From positions 40,790-104,789 of the forward strand of contig NZ_JBAWKC010000007.1 in assembly GCF_044003965.1 (NCBI RefSeq): a DNA stretch of 64,000 bases. The letters run 5' to 3'. Positions 9,036 through 18,697 of the stretch are shown here, one piece after another. Positions within the stretch are counted from its first letter, which is position 1. The number at the start of each line of letters is the position of its first letter. Below the pieces are notes generated by a model. It ran no database searches, was not told where the DNA came from, and saw only the letters and a program-made list of their open reading frames with translations. The translations under genes and the position numbers were made by a program. Origin of the DNA: Yeosuana aquiaggeris. GTDB lineage: Bacteria > Bacteroidota > Bacteroidia > Flavobacteriales > Flavobacteriaceae.

Positions 9036-9542
9036 ATGGCAAATATAACTTTGGGCGGAAACGCAGTAAAAACTTCAGGAAACTTACCAAAAATTGGGAC
9101 TCAATTAGCCGATTTTAAATTAGTAGATGTGGACTTAACCACAAAAACCTTATCTGATTTTAAAGGAAGTAATCTTGTTTTAAATATTTTCCCAAGTGTA
9201 GGTACGGGAATATGTTCTGCTTCTGTCAGAGCGTTTAACAAATCTGCCGGGGAACTTAAGAACACCAAAGTACTTTGTATTTCCAGAGATTTACCTTTTA
9301 CTCAAAAAGCATTTTGTGCTGCTGAAGGCTTAGAAAATGTCATCATGCTTTCAGACTTTAAAAATGGGGATTTTGGAAAAACTTATGGTTTAATAATGAT
9401 TAACGGTGGTTTTGATGCCTTACTTTCAAGATGTGTTATCATAGCTGATAAGTCTGGTAAAATTATATACACAGAACAAGTTCCAGAAATTGCCCAAGAA
9501 CCAAATTATCAGGCAGCTTTAGACGCTTTAAAAAAAGCATAA
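9036..9542 (+). CDS. tpx: Thiol peroxidase Tpx
   Basis: A 168-residue atypical 2-Cys peroxiredoxin that reduces hydroperoxides with thioredoxin as donor. The peroxidatic Cys is in PSVGTGICSASVR (about residue 60) and the resolving Cys in SRDLPFTQKAFC (about residue 94), the spacing expected of Tpx. The frame extends back to a TTG at 8970, but the ATG at 9036 gives the standard N-terminus MANITLGG. A weak promoter-like TACCTTTA lies at 8996-9003. Together with katG this forms a small oxidative-stress neighbourhood, although the genes are on opposite strands. Confidence 0.95.
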   Translation: MANITLGGNAVKTSGNLPKIGTQLADFKLVDVDLTTKTLSDFKGSNLVLNIFPSVGTGICSASVRAFNKSAGELKNTKVLCISRDLPFTQKAFCAAEGLENVIMLSDFKNGDFGKTYGLIMINGGFDALLSRCVIIADKSGKIIYTEQVPEIAQEPNYQAALDALKKA

Positions 9543-9560
9543 ATTAATTATTCTTAGTTA

Positions 9561-9929
9561 ATGAATAAAAAGAAATCCTTTTTTATCAGTCGATTAAAAA
9601 GTGTTGGATTTGCTTTTAGAGGCGCTTATTTTCTTTTAAAAACAGAAGCAAGTATTCAGGTCCAATTTGGAATCTTTTTGTTACTTGTTGTTTTAGGCTT
9701 TTGTTTAAATATATCAACAACTGAATGGCTTATTCAATTTCTTGCTATTAGTATTGTAATGAGTATTGAAGGAATTAATACAGCTGTTGAAGAACTTGCG
9801 AATTTTATTCATCCTGAAAAACATAAAAAAATCGAATTAATCAAGGATATTGCTGCTGGAGCCGTTTTTATGGCTTCTATTTTTGCTATCATCATTGGTT
9901 TAATTATTTACATACCCAAAATAATTTAA
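9561..9929 (+). CDS. dgkA: Diacylglycerol kinase family protein (DgkA-like)
   Basis: A 122-residue membrane protein with three hydrophobic segments and the DgkA signature EGINTAVEELAN around residue 70, which holds the catalytic and Mg2+-binding glutamates. Family members phosphorylate diacylglycerol or undecaprenol in the inner membrane; the undecaprenol activity seen in Gram-positive members cannot be excluded. It starts 18 bases after the tpx stop and is probably co-transcribed with it. Confidence 0.9.
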   Translation: MNKKKSFFISRLKSVGFAFRGAYFLLKTEASIQVQFGIFLLLVVLGFCLNISTTEWLIQFLAISIVMSIEGINTAVEELANFIHPEKHKKIELIKDIAAGAVFMASIFAIIIGLIIYIPKII

Positions 9930-9954
9930 TTCTTTTATACGTAAAGATTTAAAA

Positions 9955-9982
9955 AAAACCAGGCCATTCTAGTGGCCATTTT
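9955..9982 (+). terminator. Weak hairpin after dgkA, possible terminator
   Basis: GGCCA at 9962-9966 pairs with TGGCC at 9973-9977, flanked by an A run and followed by ATTTT. The stem is only 5 bp and the T run short, so this is tentative. Confidence 0.3.
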
Positions 9983-10034
9983 AAACAATGTTGAATGGTT
10001 CAATAATATAGTTTTGCAATTTTTTAAAATATAG

Positions 10035-10064
10035 TTTCGTTAATGGTAGTAATTTGTATTTTTG
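10035..10064 (+). promoter_or_regulatory. Putative ftsK promoter
   Basis: TATTTTTG at 10057-10064 is an exact TAnnTTTG -7 box. TTTC at 10035-10038 lies 18 bases before it and matches three of four bases of the -33 TTTG. The ftsK start codon is 21 bases downstream of the -7 box. Confidence 0.5.
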
Positions 10065-10084
10065 TTTAAAATAACAACGCATAA

Positions 10085-12466
10085 ATGGCGAAAAGTAAAG
10101 CGAATACAAATAAAAATTCAAAAGAAAAAGGGAAACCTTTTAGCTTTAAATTATCTAGTCAGCAAAAGCTCATTTTAGGTAGTTTTTTAGCCATTTTTGG
10201 AGTTTTATTGTGCATTTCATTTATATCATTTTTCTTCACAGGAGACTCTGATCAAAGTGCGATCTCTGATTTTGGTTCTCGAGAAACAAAAGCAGAAAAT
10301 TGGTTAAGTAAATCGGGTGCCTGGCTAAGTGATTTTTTTATTTTAAGAGGATTTGGGATCTCTGCTTTTATATTTTCTGGTTTAATATTTCTTTCTGGCT
10401 TATACATCTTACTAGATTCTAACAAAGCGAAACTTAGAAGCCATTGGTTTTGGGGATTGTTAACAATTGTTTGGCTATCCGTTTTATTTGGTTTTTTTAG
10501 CAATTTCAATGATACCCTGGGCGGAACTGTCGGCTATGAAATCAATTCGTTCCTACAAGATTACTTGGGAATTATTGGTACCATCTTTTTGCTTCTTTTT
10601 GTCTTAATTGTATTTCTTGCCATTAAATTCAAACTCACAGCTCAAACCTTTATTCAATTATTTAAATCAGCCAAGGAAAATATCAAGGGCGATTTTAATC
10701 AAGGTGAAAATCAAGACGATTATACCATTGCTTTAGAAAATAATTTATCAATGGAAGCTGAGGCTATTAAATCGGCCTTAGATATTTCTGACGATGTCAT
10801 TAAACAAAAGGAACCAATCAAATCAAAACCTTTAAAAGATTTAGACCTCCAAATAAAAGCAGAACCTATTGAACCGGAAATTGAAATGGTTGTGGCAAAA
10901 ACAACTGAAGAACTTTCGGAAACAGATAATTTGGCTAATAAATTAGTTGAAAACTTTGGGCTTTTTGACCCTACGCTTGAATTAGGAAATTATCAATTCC
11001 CACATCTGGACTTATTAAAAAAATATGACTCTGAAGGCATCACAATCAATCAGGCTGAGTTAGAAGAGAATAAAAACAAAATTGTTGAAACCTTAAGCAA
11101 TTATAGTATTGGAATTGCTAGCATCAAAGCCACTATTGGACCAACGGTAACGCTTTATGAAATTGTTCCTAACGCTGGTGTTAGAATTTCAAAAATCAAG
11201 AATCTAGAGGATGATATAGCCTTATCACTATCGGCTTTAGGTATTCGAATTATAGCACCAATTCCTGGCAAAGGAACTATAGGGATTGAAGTCCCAAATA
11301 AAAATGCGACGGTTGTTTCCATGCGTTCTGTAATTGCCTCTAAAAAGTTTCAAAATTCTGAGATGCAATTACCTATTGCTCTTGGTAAAACAATTAGCAA
11401 TGAGACTTTTGTGGTAGATTTGGTTAAAATGCCCCATTTACTTATGGCGGGTGCTACTGGTCAAGGAAAATCTGTTGGTTTAAATGCCGTTTTAACCTCT
11501 CTGTTATACAAAAAGCATCCTGCAGAAGTGAAGTTTGTTTTAGTAGATCCTAAAAAAGTAGAATTAACGCTTTTTAATAAAATTGAACGCCATTATTTAG
11601 CAAAATTACCGGATAGCGAAGAAGCCATCATAACAGATAATACCAAGGTTATAAATACATTAAACTCTTTATGTATTGAAATGGATAACCGGTATGAATT
11701 ACTTAAAAATGCTTTATGCAGAAATATTGCGGAGTATAACATTAAATTTAAAGCCAGAAAATTAAATCCAAATGATGGTCATCAATTTTTACCTTATATA
11801 GTTTTAGTCATAGATGAGTTTGCTGACCTTATTATGACTGCAGGCAAAGAAGTTGAAACACCTATAGCACGTTTAGCACAACTTGCTAGAGCCATTGGAA
11901 TTCATTTAATCATTGCAACACAACGACCTTCTGTTAATGTTATTACAGGTATTATTAAAGCCAATTTTCCTGCAAGAATAGCTTTTAGAGTAACTTCAAA
12001 AATAGATTCACGAACCATCCTTGATGGCTCAGGAGCAGATCAATTAATAGGTCGGGGAGATATGCTGTTTACACAAGGAAATGATTTAATTAGGGTACAA
12101 TGTGCTTTTGTAGACACTCCTGAAATTGAAAGAATTACAGAATTTATTGGTTCACAAAAAGCCTATCCGGATGCCTTTTTATTACCAGAATACGTAGGTG
12201 AAGAAAGCGGCACAAGTCTTGATATAGATATATCTGACAGAGATAAACTATTTAGAGAAGCTGCCGAAGTAATTGTTACTGCACAGCAAGGTTCTGCATC
12301 ACTATTACAGCGTAAACTAAAATTAGGATATAACCGTGCAGGAAGGCTTATAGATCAATTAGAAGCTGCCGGTATTGTTGGTCCTTTTGAAGGGAGTAAA
12401 GCCAGACAGGTTTTGGTCAGTGATTTAACCTCTTTAGATAAACTATTAGAAAACGAAAATTTATAA
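10085..12466 (+). CDS. ftsK: DNA translocase FtsK/SpoIIIE
   Basis: A 793-residue hexameric DNA pump that clears and aligns chromosome termini at the division septum. It has a basic N-terminus, four membrane segments (about 25-180), an acidic linker (about 200-290), the alpha/beta motor domain with Walker A GATGQGKSVGLN (about 455-466) and Walker B VLVIDEFADL (about 575), and a C-terminal gamma winged-helix (SLLQRKLKLGYNRAGRLIDQ) that reads KOPS-type polar DNA motifs. The linker is short compared with E. coli FtsK and normal for Bacteroidota. It leads a run with the LolA-like and LptF/G genes. Confidence 0.97.
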   Translation: MAKSKANTNKNSKEKGKPFSFKLSSQQKLILGSFLAIFGVLLCISFISFFFTGDSDQSAISDFGSRETKAENWLSKSGAWLSDFFILRGFGISAFIFSGLIFLSGLYILLDSNKAKLRSHWFWGLLTIVWLSVLFGFFSNFNDTLGGTVGYEINSFLQDYLGIIGTIFLLLFVLIVFLAIKFKLTAQTFIQLFKSAKENIKGDFNQGENQDDYTIALENNLSMEAEAIKSALDISDDVIKQKEPIKSKPLKDLDLQIKAEPIEPEIEMVVAKTTEELSETDNLANKLVENFGLFDPTLELGNYQFPHLDLLKKYDSEGITINQAELEENKNKIVETLSNYSIGIASIKATIGPTVTLYEIVPNAGVRISKIKNLEDDIALSLSALGIRIIAPIPGKGTIGIEVPNKNATVVSMRSVIASKKFQNSEMQLPIALGKTISNETFVVDLVKMPHLLMAGATGQGKSVGLNAVLTSLLYKKHPAEVKFVLVDPKKVELTLFNKIERHYLAKLPDSEEAIITDNTKVINTLNSLCIEMDNRYELLKNALCRNIAEYNIKFKARKLNPNDGHQFLPYIVLVIDEFADLIMTAGKEVETPIARLAQLARAIGIHLIIATQRPSVNVITGIIKANFPARIAFRVTSKIDSRTILDGSGADQLIGRGDMLFTQGNDLIRVQCAFVDTPEIERITEFIGSQKAYPDAFLLPEYVGEESGTSLDIDISDRDKLFREAAEVIVTAQQGSASLLQRKLKLGYNRAGRLIDQLEAAGIVGPFEGSKARQVLVSDLTSLDKLLENENL

Positions 12467-12479
12467 TTAAAATAATAAA

Positions 12480-13115
12480 ATGAAACATTTAATATTGACA
12501 CTTGTTGTATTACTTAACATTAATAGTTTTGCTCAAAAAAGTGGAAAAGCCTTATTGAAGGAAGTCTCAGATAAAGTAAATAGCTATGAGAATATTTCTA
12601 TTGACTTCAAGTATGTCCTTGAAAACACTTCAGAAAACATTAAACAAGAAACCAGAGGTGATGTCGTTTTGCAAGGTGATAAATACAAATTAAATATTCT
12701 TGGGGTTACCAGATTATTTGATGGAAAAACAATGTACAATATCAGTCCTGAAGATGAAGAAGTTACCGTTTCAACAAAAAAAGATGACGATGAAGACATT
12801 ATTGCGCCTAGTAAAATGTTATCTTTTTATGAAAATGGATATACCAGTACCATGGATATCATTCAAGATGTAAAAGGCAGAAAAATTCAATATATTAAAT
12901 TAATCCCAATCGATTCTAATTCAGATATCAATTATATTTTACTGGGAATTGACGCACAAACAAAGCACATATATAATTTGATTCAAATAGGGAAAAACAG
13001 TACAAAAACAACACTCACTGTTAATTCTTTTAAAACGAATGAGCCCTTGTCGAGAACCTTATTTACCTTTGATGCTAATAAATACAAAGATTACTATATC
13101 AATAAATTAGATTAG
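12480..13115 (+). CDS. LolA-like outer-membrane lipoprotein carrier protein
   Basis: A 211-residue periplasmic protein with a signal peptide (MKHLILTLVVLLNINSFAQ) followed by a LolA-fold domain that binds lipid moieties. LolA shuttles lipoproteins across the periplasm to the outer membrane. The domain is recognisable from the ENISIDFKYVLENTSE start and the GDVVLQGDKYKL strand. It lies 13 bases after ftsK and 7 bases before the LptF/G gene, an order common in Flavobacteriia. Confidence 0.88.
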   Translation: MKHLILTLVVLLNINSFAQKSGKALLKEVSDKVNSYENISIDFKYVLENTSENIKQETRGDVVLQGDKYKLNILGVTRLFDGKTMYNISPEDEEVTVSTKKDDDEDIIAPSKMLSFYENGYTSTMDIIQDVKGRKIQYIKLIPIDSNSDINYILLGIDAQTKHIYNLIQIGKNSTKTTLTVNSFKTNEPLSRTLFTFDANKYKDYYINKLD

Positions 13116-13122
13116 TTAGCGA

Positions 13123-15117
13123 TTGAAAATATTAGACCGGTACATACTAACCACTTATATTAAAACTTTTGTCAGCGTGTTTTTAATACTCATGCTGATT
13201 TTTGTTTTGCAAACTATCTGGCTTTATATACGTGAATTAGCAGGTAAAGATTTGGATGTTGTTATTATATTTAAATTCTTAATATATTTCATGCCAAAGC
13301 TCATCCCTTTAGTTTTACCTTTAACCGTTCTTCTGGCTTCAATAATGGTGTTTGGCGATTTTGCTGAAAATTATGAATTTGCCGCTATGAAATCTACAGG
13401 CATCTCCCTTATGAGGGCCATGGCTGGGTTGAGTGTTTTTATATCAATCTTAGGTTTAACTACTTTTTTCTTTTCCAACAATGTGATTCCTTGGGCTGAA
13501 TTTAATTCATTTAACCTCAGAAAAAATATTGCAAAACAAAAGCCTGCCATGTTACTTGCTAAGGGACAATTTAATGAAGTAGGAACTTATAATATTAAAT
13601 TTGACGATAAAAGTGAAGCGGATCCAATCACTATTAAAGATGATTATCTTCATGTAGAAAATCTTAAAAATGTTATAATACACATTAAGGGCTCTGATGG
13701 CAGAACAAACGCTACTACCATAAAATCTGAAACGGGTAAATTAATAAGTTCAGAAAATTCTAATGTCTTAAAGCTTGAACTTTTTGATGGTAATTATTAT
13801 CATGATATGAAACCAAAAAGTATAAGAAAAAAAAATAATGCCCCTTTTGCAAAAAGTAAATTTGAAAAATATACTATTAATATAGATTTGTCTTTTTTAA
13901 TGAATCAGGAGTTAGATGACGATAAATCTGTTACAAACAAGTATAACATGCTTAATATTAGCGACTTAAACTATACTATAGATTCATTAGCAAAAAAAAA
14001 TCAAGAAGAATATTCCCAATTTTCAGGCAATATTTTTGAACGAGCCATTGCCACACCAGTAAAAAAAGCAAAGCTTAAAGCTACAGACTCAATATTTACC
14101 GGTAATATTTTAGAATATTTTGAAACTAAAAATAAAGCCCAGATAGTCAATATTGCTTTAAATTCAACCAGAAGTACCAATCAAATAATCAAGTCAAGAA
14201 AAACTAGTTTCAAAATTTCAAAAACCTTATTTAATAAGCATGTTATAGCACTTCATGAAAAAATTGCCTTAGGATTCGCCTGTGTTATTTTATTTTTTGT
14301 AGGTGCACCTTTAGGCGCTTTAATAAGAAAGGGGGGACTTGGTTTACCTATGATTGTTGCCATATTACTGTTCCTAACCTACCATTTCATAGGCATATTT
14401 GCAACAAACAGTGCTAAAAACGGTAATTTTAATCCCGCATTAGCGACATGGTTCTCAACATTAATAATGCTACCTCTAGGCATCATTTTAACTAAAAAAG
14501 CAACTGGAGACAAAGATCTATTCGGTTTTGGAAATTTAGTTGAACCGTTAAAACTAATATTTAACATAAAAGAGAACAGCGATTTGGATTATAAATTTTT
14601 GCTGTCTTATACCAATGAAAAATTAATTAATCTCATTAAAAACAATGAAGATTTAGGTTTTGATGAAACGAGTCGTTTTAAAGCCATTGAGCTATTAAAT
14701 GCTAGAGGCATTACTTTTGAGCAAATTAGAGAAAACGGTATCGAATTAAAAGAGCAATTTGATTCCTCAAAAAAATCAAGTTCTGATTTTAAGCTTCATT
14801 CAAAATTTTCAATTTCTTTATATGTTATAGGATTGGCGCTATTAGGATTATTTTTTATTTTCAGAAATAACAACCTATCCTCCTTAGCTTCGGCTTCTTT
14901 ACAAATTGGTTTAATCTCTTTAGTTTTATACCTTTTTTATTACATAAAAACGTATCGTAACCTAAACAGATTTTATAAAAATATAATTAACAAAAACAAG
15001 AAACCTAATATTCTATTTATAATCATAGGTTTCCCATTTTATTTCATAACCTATTTTACTCTGACACGAAAGGTCAACGACGACTTAGAACAAAATTGTT
15101 TAGATTGTTTAAAATAA
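13123..15117 (+). CDS. LptF/LptG-family lipopolysaccharide export permease
   Basis: A 664-residue YjgP/YjgQ family permease (LptF/LptG), part of the Lpt machine that extracts lipopolysaccharide from the inner membrane. Three N-terminal membrane segments (about 12-35, 50-80, 100-120) are followed by a long periplasmic beta-jellyroll region and three further segments (about 385-460), with extra hydrophobic segments near 560-640. The start is TTG at 13123: MKILDRYILTTYIKTF is the family N-terminus and no ATG is available nearby. The C-terminal extension of about 170 residues after the core permease is longer than in Proteobacteria. Confidence 0.92.
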   Translation: MKILDRYILTTYIKTFVSVFLILMLIFVLQTIWLYIRELAGKDLDVVIIFKFLIYFMPKLIPLVLPLTVLLASIMVFGDFAENYEFAAMKSTGISLMRAMAGLSVFISILGLTTFFFSNNVIPWAEFNSFNLRKNIAKQKPAMLLAKGQFNEVGTYNIKFDDKSEADPITIKDDYLHVENLKNVIIHIKGSDGRTNATTIKSETGKLISSENSNVLKLELFDGNYYHDMKPKSIRKKNNAPFAKSKFEKYTINIDLSFLMNQELDDDKSVTNKYNMLNISDLNYTIDSLAKKNQEEYSQFSGNIFERAIATPVKKAKLKATDSIFTGNILEYFETKNKAQIVNIALNSTRSTNQIIKSRKTSFKISKTLFNKHVIALHEKIALGFACVILFFVGAPLGALIRKGGLGLPMIVAILLFLTYHFIGIFATNSAKNGNFNPALATWFSTLIMLPLGIILTKKATGDKDLFGFGNLVEPLKLIFNIKENSDLDYKFLLSYTNEKLINLIKNNEDLGFDETSRFKAIELLNARGITFEQIRENGIELKEQFDSSKKSSSDFKLHSKFSISLYVIGLALLGLFFIFRNNNLSSLASASLQIGLISLVLYLFYYIKTYRNLNRFYKNIINKNKKPNILFIIIGFPFYFITYFTLTRKVNDDLEQNCLDCLK

Positions 15118-15121
15118 GCAA

Positions 15122-15129
15122 TATCTTTG
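15122..15129 (+). promoter_or_regulatory. -7 box immediately before ribBA
   Basis: TATCTTTG is an exact TAnnTTTG match. Transcription would start near 15135, so the first in-frame ATG (15134) would barely be on the mRNA. This favours the ATG at 15146 as the real start. Confidence 0.45.
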
Positions 15130-15145
15130 CCTTATGATTACAGAA

Positions 15146-16294
15146 ATGAAGACCTCCGCAAAAAATACTATATTTAAACTGAACACCATTCATGAAGCTA
15201 TTGACGATATTAGAAATGGTAAAGTTATTATTGTTGTAGATGATGAAAACAGAGAAAATGAAGGAGACTTTATTGCTGCTGCTGATAAAGTAACACCTCA
15301 AATGATCAATTTCATGGCAACGCATGGACGAGGCCTAATTTGTGCTCCGCTTACAGAAAACAGGTGCAATGAATTAGAACTTAACATGATGGTTAGGAAT
15401 AATACAGACCCCATGGAAACGGCTTTCACCGTTTCCGTTGATTTAAGAGGAAATGGGGTCACTACAGGAATTTCAGCAAGTGATCGCGCTAAAACTATAA
15501 AAGCATTAATTGATCCTAACACGAAACCTTTTGAATTAGCGCGGCCAGGGCATATTTTTCCATTAGTTGCCAAACAAGGTGGTGTTTTAAGAAGAACTGG
15601 TCATACGGAAGCCGCTATAGACTTTGCTAGATTAGCCGGTTTAAAACCTGCAGGTGTCATTGTAGAAATCATGAATGAAGATGGCACCATGGCTCGTTTA
15701 CCTGAACTCATTGAAATAGGAAAAAAATTAGATCTTAAAATTGTTTCAATTGAGGATTTGGTGGCTTACAGAATGCAACACGATTCCTTAATCGAAAAAA
15801 AAGAAGATTTTGAAATAAAAACTCGTTTTGGGGATTTCAGACTGAGAGCCTACCAACAAACAACCAATAATCAGATTCACCTAGCCCTAACTAAAGGACA
15901 ATGGAAAGATAAGGAAACTGTTTTAACCAGAATTAATTCTACGCTTATCAACAATGATATTCTAGGAACCCTTACTAATAATGTTGACAAACAATTGGAC
16001 AGCATGTTCAAGGTTATCAATGATGAAGGCAAAGGTGCCATTATCTTTATAAATCAAGAATCTCAATCTATGAATATTTTAAAACGATTAGATTTCTTAA
16101 AGAAAAATCAGATTCCAAATAATTTAGCAAAGGCTCCAAGGATTGAAATGGATACCAGAGATTTTGGCATTGGCGCTCAAATCCTGCATGATTTAAATAT
16201 TCATAAACTAAGACTTATTTCAAATTCTGAGCAAACTAAACGCGTAGGTTTAATTGGTTATGGTTTAGAGATTATTGAGTATGTAAACTATTAA
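15146..16294 (+). CDS. ribB: RibBA: 3,4-dihydroxy-2-butanone-4-phosphate synthase with degenerate GTP cyclohydrolase II domain
   Basis: Riboflavin biosynthesis enzyme. The N-terminal half (to about residue 210) is a complete DHBP synthase with DDENRENEGDF, THGRGLIC, the TGISASDRA motif and RRTGHTEA, converting ribulose 5-phosphate to the four-carbon riboflavin precursor. The C-terminal half aligns to GTP cyclohydrolase II (DTRDFGIGAQIL and GLIGYGLEI are kept) but lacks the three zinc-binding cysteines: no Cys occurs where C-x10-C-x-C is expected. The domain is therefore probably not catalytic and a separate ribA should exist elsewhere. An alternative start lies at 15134. The stop overlaps the convergent GH16 gene by four bases. 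Confidence 0.9.
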   Translation: MKTSAKNTIFKLNTIHEAIDDIRNGKVIIVVDDENRENEGDFIAAADKVTPQMINFMATHGRGLICAPLTENRCNELELNMMVRNNTDPMETAFTVSVDLRGNGVTTGISASDRAKTIKALIDPNTKPFELARPGHIFPLVAKQGGVLRRTGHTEAAIDFARLAGLKPAGVIVEIMNEDGTMARLPELIEIGKKLDLKIVSIEDLVAYRMQHDSLIEKKEDFEIKTRFGDFRLRAYQQTTNNQIHLALTKGQWKDKETVLTRINSTLINNDILGTLTNNVDKQLDSMFKVINDEGKGAIIFINQESQSMNILKRLDFLKKNQIPNNLAKAPRIEMDTRDFGIGAQILHDLNIHKLRLISNSEQTKRVGLIGYGLEIIEYVNY

Positions 16295-17367
16295 TTAATT
16301 ATTAATTTTTTTGTACTGCTTCTTTCTCCTGAGTAAATTTTAAGCAAATACATACCATTTGTGATGGCGCTTACATCAATGACATTTGATTTAGGCTTAT
16401 TAGTGGTTAAAATTAGTTTTCCGGTAATATCATACAAATCAACCTTATCAATATTTAATTGAGATGAAATATTAATTTTGGTATCTGCAGGATTTGGAAA
16501 AATCTTAATATCACTTAAAATATTGTCATCAATGCTTAACGGATTTGTTTGATAAATTCTGACGTAGTCTACAACCATAGCAGACTGTGTATAAGAAGGC
16601 TCAATACTGGATTGAATAGCAAGATTCAAAAGAATATATTGGTCAGTAAAAAAGGGCCAGGTATCAGAGTTTTGAATAGATGGTTGATAAGTATAATGAA
16701 CATTCCCGTCAACACTAAAAACCATTTTATCAGGATACCATTCTAAAACATAATCATGAAAAGCTGTGGAAGCTGTTGGTATTACTTGTCCGCCAAAATT
16801 TACTGTACCACCATAACTAGACGGCGTATGCATAGCACTCTGAACATAGTTTTGGTTTGTACCCCAATGTTCCATTATATCAATTTCACCACAAGCAGGC
16901 CAAGGTGTAGTGCCAAATCCCTGTGTTTCCCAATAGGCTCCAGTTTCTGTAATGTTTTTTCCCAGTGCCCAGATAGCTGGCCAAGTTCCAACTCCTGAAG
17001 GTAATTTTGCTCTAACTACGACCTTACCATAAGTAAACGCAAATTTTGAATTTAATCTCGCCGAAGTATAAGGTAATAAAGGTGCACCTGCCGGTTGGTA
17101 ATTTTCTTTTAAAGCAACAATATTTAAAAATCCGTTATCTACAAAAGAATTGGCTGTTCTAGCTGTATAATGTTGCTGTTCGCCATTAAACCAAACACCA
17201 CCATTAGGCCCTATGGTTTGATGAAACCAGTTTGATGTATTGATTGCTCCAGTACCGTCAAAATCGTCTGACCAAACTAAATAATCATAAACAGGGTCCG
17301 TTTGCCCAAAAGAAAATTGACAATTTAAAAATAAAATTAAAAATAAATTAAGGTAGACATATTTCAT
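16291..17367 (-). CDS. Secreted GH16 glycosyl hydrolase (laminarinase-like) with T9SS sorting domain
   Basis: A 358-residue secreted beta-glucanase-type enzyme. Signal peptide at 1-22 (ends FSFGQ); GH16 domain at about 25-275 with the catalytic motif EIDIME (nucleophile E161, D163, acid/base E166); and a C-terminal type A Por sorting domain starting at IKIFPNPADT (about 288) and ending in KKLIIN. Family GH16 with this EIDIME spacing typically cleaves beta-1,3-glucans such as laminarin, but agarases, carrageenases and porphyranases share the fold, so substrate is an inference. The sorting tail implies export by the type IX system, limiting the host to Bacteroidota with gliding/T9SS machinery. 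Confidence 0.93.
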   Translation of the reverse strand: MKYVYLNLFLILFLNCQFSFGQTDPVYDYLVWSDDFDGTGAINTSNWFHQTIGPNGGVWFNGEQQHYTARTANSFVDNGFLNIVALKENYQPAGAPLLPYTSARLNSKFAFTYGKVVVRAKLPSGVGTWPAIWALGKNITETGAYWETQGFGTTPWPACGEIDIMEHWGTNQNYVQSAMHTPSSYGGTVNFGGQVIPTASTAFHDYVLEWYPDKMVFSVDGNVHYTYQPSIQNSDTWPFFTDQYILLNLAIQSSIEPSYTQSAMVVDYVRIYQTNPLSIDDNILSDIKIFPNPADTKINISSQLNIDKVDLYDITGKLILTTNKPKSNVIDVSAITNGMYLLKIYSGERSSTKKLIIN

Positions 17368-17495
17368 AGTAAAAATTTAGTTTTCGAAAGTATTTATAAA
17401 AAAAATAAAATTTCAATTATTTACCACAACAAAAACCATACAAGGTTATTATTGATTTAACCCATGTACATAAAAACCCAATAATTAACTCAAAA

Positions 17496-18692
17496 TCAAT
17501 GCAATACTGACTTTATTATCTGTACCATTTTTTTAGCTCTATCTTGAACTTCTTTTTCTGTCCATGATAGTTTTATTAAACATGAGAGATTTCTACCAAC
17601 AAAATGATCCGATTTTTCAAATGATTTTGTTTTAAGATATTCTAAGCCTTCCATAACTTCTTTAGAGATTGGGTATAAGGATTTTACCTCTTTTAAATGG
17701 TCCCATTTTCTAATGTAATGCCAATTATTATCAAAATAATGGAAACAACCGTCAACGCCATTACTTTTGAATTCACTGGAAACTTTTCGAGTCAATTCTA
17801 AATCTGGTAAATAAAAACTTAAAAATGAATAATTTTCTTCGCCGCCTTTTGGCACTGTTCTAAAAGTAATTTCAGGAATTACTGATAAGGCTTCTCTAAT
17901 AATGGTGTAATTGTTTTTTTGAATGGCAATAAAATCATTTAATCGCTTTATTTGCGCCAATCCTACTGCAGCATTTAGCTCTGAAATCCTAAAGTTATAA
18001 CCTAAAAAAGGATGGGTTTCCGCACCTCTGTCATTACCTATATGATCATGTCCGTGATCAGAATAATGATCAGCAAATTGCGCATATTTAGGATTATTCG
18101 TAATAATAGCGCCTCCTTCCCCACACGTAATTGTTTTTACATAATCAAACGAAAAACTACCTACATCTCCATAACTACCTAAAGGTTTACCATGATAGGT
18201 CCCTCCAATAGCCTGACAGGCATCTTCAATAAGGGCCAAATTATGTTTATCGCAAATAGACTTTAGCGCTTCCAAATTAGCCATACTACCGCACATATGT
18301 ACGGGCATAATAGCCTTAGTTTTTGGTGTTATAGCCTTTTTGACAGCCTCAATATCCAAAGTTAGCGTGTCATCGATATCAACCAATACCGGAATAGCAC
18401 CTAACATCATAATAGCCTCAAAACTAGCCACAAAAGTAAAACATGGCATAATGACCTCATCCCCTGCTCCAACACCAGCAACCGCTAAAGACATAGAAAC
18501 TGCAGCCGTACCACTACTAAGTAATTGTGCATGATCAACCTGGAAATACTTTTGAAGTTCTATTTCTAATTCCTTTGCTTTCCAATGTCCTTTGCGCATA
18601 CCATCAAAGCCATAGCGCATCAAAACACCATTATCCAATACATCTGTGACTTCCTTACGTTCTAATTCACCAAATAATTCAAATCCTGGCAT
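17496..18692 (-). CDS. DegT/DnrJ/EryC1/StrS family aminotransferase
   Basis: A 398-residue PLP enzyme of the sugar-aminotransferase family. PLP-binding Lys186 is in SFDYVKTITCGEGG, with EDACQA at 156-161 providing the cofactor Asp and Gln, and SSGTAAVS at 59-66 binding the phosphate. Members usually transaminate nucleotide-activated keto-sugars for surface polysaccharides, although some dehydrate or make AHBA-like precursors. The direct neighbours (nitroreductase, TauE/SafE permease) give no sugar context, so the substrate is unknown. It is the last gene of a three-gene minus-strand run with gaps of 5 and 11 bases. Confidence 0.9.
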   Translation of the reverse strand: MPGFELFGELERKEVTDVLDNGVLMRYGFDGMRKGHWKAKELEIELQKYFQVDHAQLLSSGTAAVSMSLAVAGVGAGDEVIMPCFTFVASFEAIMMLGAIPVLVDIDDTLTLDIEAVKKAITPKTKAIMPVHMCGSMANLEALKSICDKHNLALIEDACQAIGGTYHGKPLGSYGDVGSFSFDYVKTITCGEGGAIITNNPKYAQFADHYSDHGHDHIGNDRGAETHPFLGYNFRISELNAAVGLAQIKRLNDFIAIQKNNYTIIREALSVIPEITFRTVPKGGEENYSFLSFYLPDLELTRKVSSEFKSNGVDGCFHYFDNNWHYIRKWDHLKEVKSLYPISKEVMEGLEYLKTKSFEKSDHFVGRNLSCLIKLSWTEKEVQDRAKKMVQIIKSVLH

Positions 18693-18697
18693 AAGTT

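Noticed and set aside
9561..9929. The dgkA homologue as a strict diacylglycerol kinase
   Set aside because: The family also contains undecaprenol kinases and the motifs do not separate them, so only the family is claimed.
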